A DNA stretch of 6,812 nucleotides from NCBI GenBank assembly GCA_023394035.1, contig JAEXBK010000090.1, positions 1 to 6,812 on the forward strand. The letters run 5' to 3'. Shown piece by piece: positions 5,248 to 6,812 of the stretch; position 1 is the stretch's first letter, and the number at the start of each line of letters is the position of its first letter. Origin of the DNA: Bacillota bacterium (GTDB taxonomy: Bacteria; Bacillota; Clostridia; Peptostreptococcales; Anaerovoracaceae). Under the pieces are notes generated by a model, which saw only the letters and a program-made list of their open reading frames with translations, was not told the DNA's origin and did not search any database. A program made the translations under genes and the position numbers.

Positions 5248-6812
5248 ATTCTTTGTTCCCTTCTGTATTTCTGTTAAGCGTAAAAGTTACCTTGTCATTT
5301 TCCGAACTGACTTTAATCTGCATATGGAGCAATTCCGCAAAGTATTTCGCAACATACAGACCGAGTCCGTGCCCTTTGCCACCGCCGGTGACGAAAGGCT
5401 CGAACAGATTAGGGAGCATGTTCGGAGGAATTGAGGCCGGCATGTTTTCGACGGATATGGAGTCATATGACACATATACGTTGACCTTAGAGCCTTCAGG
5501 ACTGTGGTCCACTGCGTTCTTTATAAGATTATCCATGATTTGGCTTAGGATATTAATGTCACTGTCCCAGACGGCAGCACCTTCGCAGTGCAATCCGATC
5601 TGCTTTACATCAGCATTTATGCGGTGTGCGTCAAAGACGGCTCGTATGAGGCTTCCTATGTCTATTGCAGCGGTTTCTATGTTCTCGGGAATCTTGTCTA
5701 TCTTTAGTATTTCATCGACGATGTCTCTCATAGTTACAAGCTGATTTTTGACCTCAGGAAGATATTTTTCTCTGTCGGAGAACTTACCTACATTTGATAT
5801 CATGCCGTCGATGAGAAGTGTTCCGGCGGCGATAGGTGTTTTGAGCTTATGTGAAGATGCTCTGAGGAATACAGCTTTTCGTTCACCTTCTTCCTTAAGA
5901 CGCAACATGGCGTCCTCCTGCCTTGTGTACAGCATATTGAGTGATTTTGCCAAGTCGGATATTTCGTTATTTCCGTTTACTTCAATAGGAGGAAGCGTGA
6001 TCCCGCCGCTGTGCCGTCTTTTGTCAGCGTCACGCGCAAGCTTTGTTATAGGAGCAACTAAAGACCTTGAAAACAAAGCGGATATCGCAAAGGCGAAGAG
6101 GAGGATCAAAGGCAGTATGACGGGAACTGCGCCGATAACAACCGGCAGTATATCCGAAGATGCCGGATTTATTATTGAGGACATGCTGATAAAAAGCTTG
6201 TCATCTGTTTTGCTTATGCCCACATAGTTTGTATAATCCGTCTTTGTCTCGGTATTCCGGGCAATAAACTCACCCATGAAGCTTCCGTCACCGAGGCTGT
6301 GCATTTTGTCAAAGGTGTCAAAGCTTACGGATTCAGCCGCTTTGTAACGGAAGTCAAATGTGGCGATATGCTCTAAGAATGCAAAGTTTCCTTTGATGAC
6401 ATTTGCGAAATCTCCAAGCATATCTTCGTATTCTTCGCTTAAATCGCCGCTATTCCGTTCGCCATCACCGGAATATGCCTTGGCTGAAAGCTTTTTGAAA
6501 CGTGTGAGAAGCTCCTTTGCCTCATCCGAGTTAAGCGTGATGCTTCCTTCGAAAAATGATGATGATACGTATATCGTATCGCCGCTCTGTGGAATGACAA
6601 CTCCGGCTGAGCTCATTTTGTTGTCACTGCCGTAGCTGTAGTAGGAGCCGGTCTCAACAAAGTCAAGGTGTGAATCTATCGCGTTGTTTCTGTTCGTTTC
6701 GGATTTATAGTCTATATACATCGAAGGAAACAGAAAGATAAAATATGTAAGAAAATTGGAGCATGCGGTAACCGAATTTACAATCGTATATATAAGGGTT
6801 TTATTCGAAAGT
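5240..6812 (-). CDS. Membrane sensor histidine kinase, N-terminus beyond window
   Basis: This sensor kinase of a two-component system lies upstream of, and overlaps, the ABC exporter genes. The frame is open to the window edge, giving 523 visible residues. The ATG at 6721 is internal: it has no Shine-Dalgarno sequence, and the 30 codons before it encode a membrane helix (TLIYTIVNSVTACSNFLTYF). Numbered from that Met, an extracytoplasmic sensor region (about 5-188) is followed by a second helix (191-217), a HAMP linker (about 218-270) and a HisKA domain with H-box ASSHKLKTPIA (phospho-acceptor His291). The ATPase domain has N-box DNLIKNAVDHS (397-407), F-box LFEPFV and G2 box GGKGHGLGL. Two oddities are Lys292 where Glu or Asp usually follows the histidine, and a G1 region reading VENMPASI instead of DxGxG. 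A response regulator gene probably precedes it. The signal sensed is unknown; exporter linkage suggests an envelope-active compound. Confidence 0.92.
   Translation of the reverse strand, partial: LSNKTLIYTIVNSVTACSNFLTYFIFLFPSMYIDYKSETNRNNAIDSHLDFVETGSYYSYGSDNKMSSAGVVIPQSGDTIYVSSSFFEGSITLNSDEAKELLTRFKKLSAKAYSGDGERNSGDLSEEYEDMLGDFANVIKGNFAFLEHIATFDFRYKAAESVSFDTFDKMHSLGDGSFMGEFIARNTETKTDYTNYVGISKTDDKLFISMSSIINPASSDILPVVIGAVPVILPLILLFAFAISALFSRSLVAPITKLARDADKRRHSGGITLPPIEVNGNNEISDLAKSLNMLYTRQEDAMLRLKEEGERKAVFLRASSHKLKTPIAAGTLLIDGMISNVGKFSDREKYLPEVKNQLVTMRDIVDEILKIDKIPENIETAAIDIGSLIRAVFDAHRINADVKQIGLHCEGAAVWDSDINILSQIMDNLIKNAVDHSPEGSKVNVYVSYDSISVENMPASIPPNMLPNLFEPFVTGGGKGHGLGLYVAKYFAELLHMQIKVSSENDKVTFTLNRNTEGNKEYA

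Noticed and set aside
5253..6227. Plus-strand frames of 163 and 159 codons opposite the kinase
   Set aside because: Both are antisense shadows of an intact kinase coding region and show no recognisable domains.
6719..6721. ATG at 6721 as the kinase start
   Set aside because: The frame stays open to the window edge and encodes a membrane helix before it, and no Shine-Dalgarno sequence precedes the ATG.
1..6812. CRISPR arrays, tRNA or rRNA genes, insertion sequences, phage genes
   Set aside because: No spaced direct repeats, cloverleaf pattern, transposase motif or terminal repeat was seen on either strand.

Overview
All genes read on the minus strand, so the window runs right to left. The moderate-to-low G+C, purine-rich Shine-Dalgarno sequences, short or overlapping gene junctions and a cysteine-anchored binding lipoprotein suggest a Gram-positive anaerobe of the Bacillota, probably Clostridia. 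That placement is inferred from style, not from a marker gene. Two transcription units are visible.

Unit 1 (6812 to 3615) is the downstream part of a sensor kinase and ABC transporter module. It holds a membrane histidine kinase whose N-terminus lies outside the window, an ABC ATPase, and an ABC-2 type membrane protein. The genes overlap by 8 and 20 bases, which points to translational coupling. Kinase plus ATPase plus six-helix permease resembles the envelope-stress, antimicrobial-peptide or drug-export modules of Bacillota. A response regulator would be expected just upstream, outside the window.

Unit 2 (about 3569 to 1) begins with a good sigma-A-type promoter and a complete cobalamin (B12) riboswitch. 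A rho-independent terminator forms its expression platform. Downstream are a lipoprotein of the nickel/peptide solute-binding family (NikA-like), a DppB/NikB-type permease and the first 188 codons of a DppC/NikC-type permease, cut by the window edge. ATPase genes would be expected next. Control by B12 makes cobalt, a cobalt chelate or a corrinoid (precursor) the leading substrate hypotheses, rather than ordinary peptides.

The strongest points for a second look are the B12-controlled NikA-type importer, a 12-bp hairpin lodged between the Shine-Dalgarno sequence and the start codon of the first permease gene, a Cys/His-rich C-terminus on the binding protein, and a kinase H-box with Lys where Glu is usual. 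No tRNA, rRNA, CRISPR array, insertion sequence or phage feature was seen.
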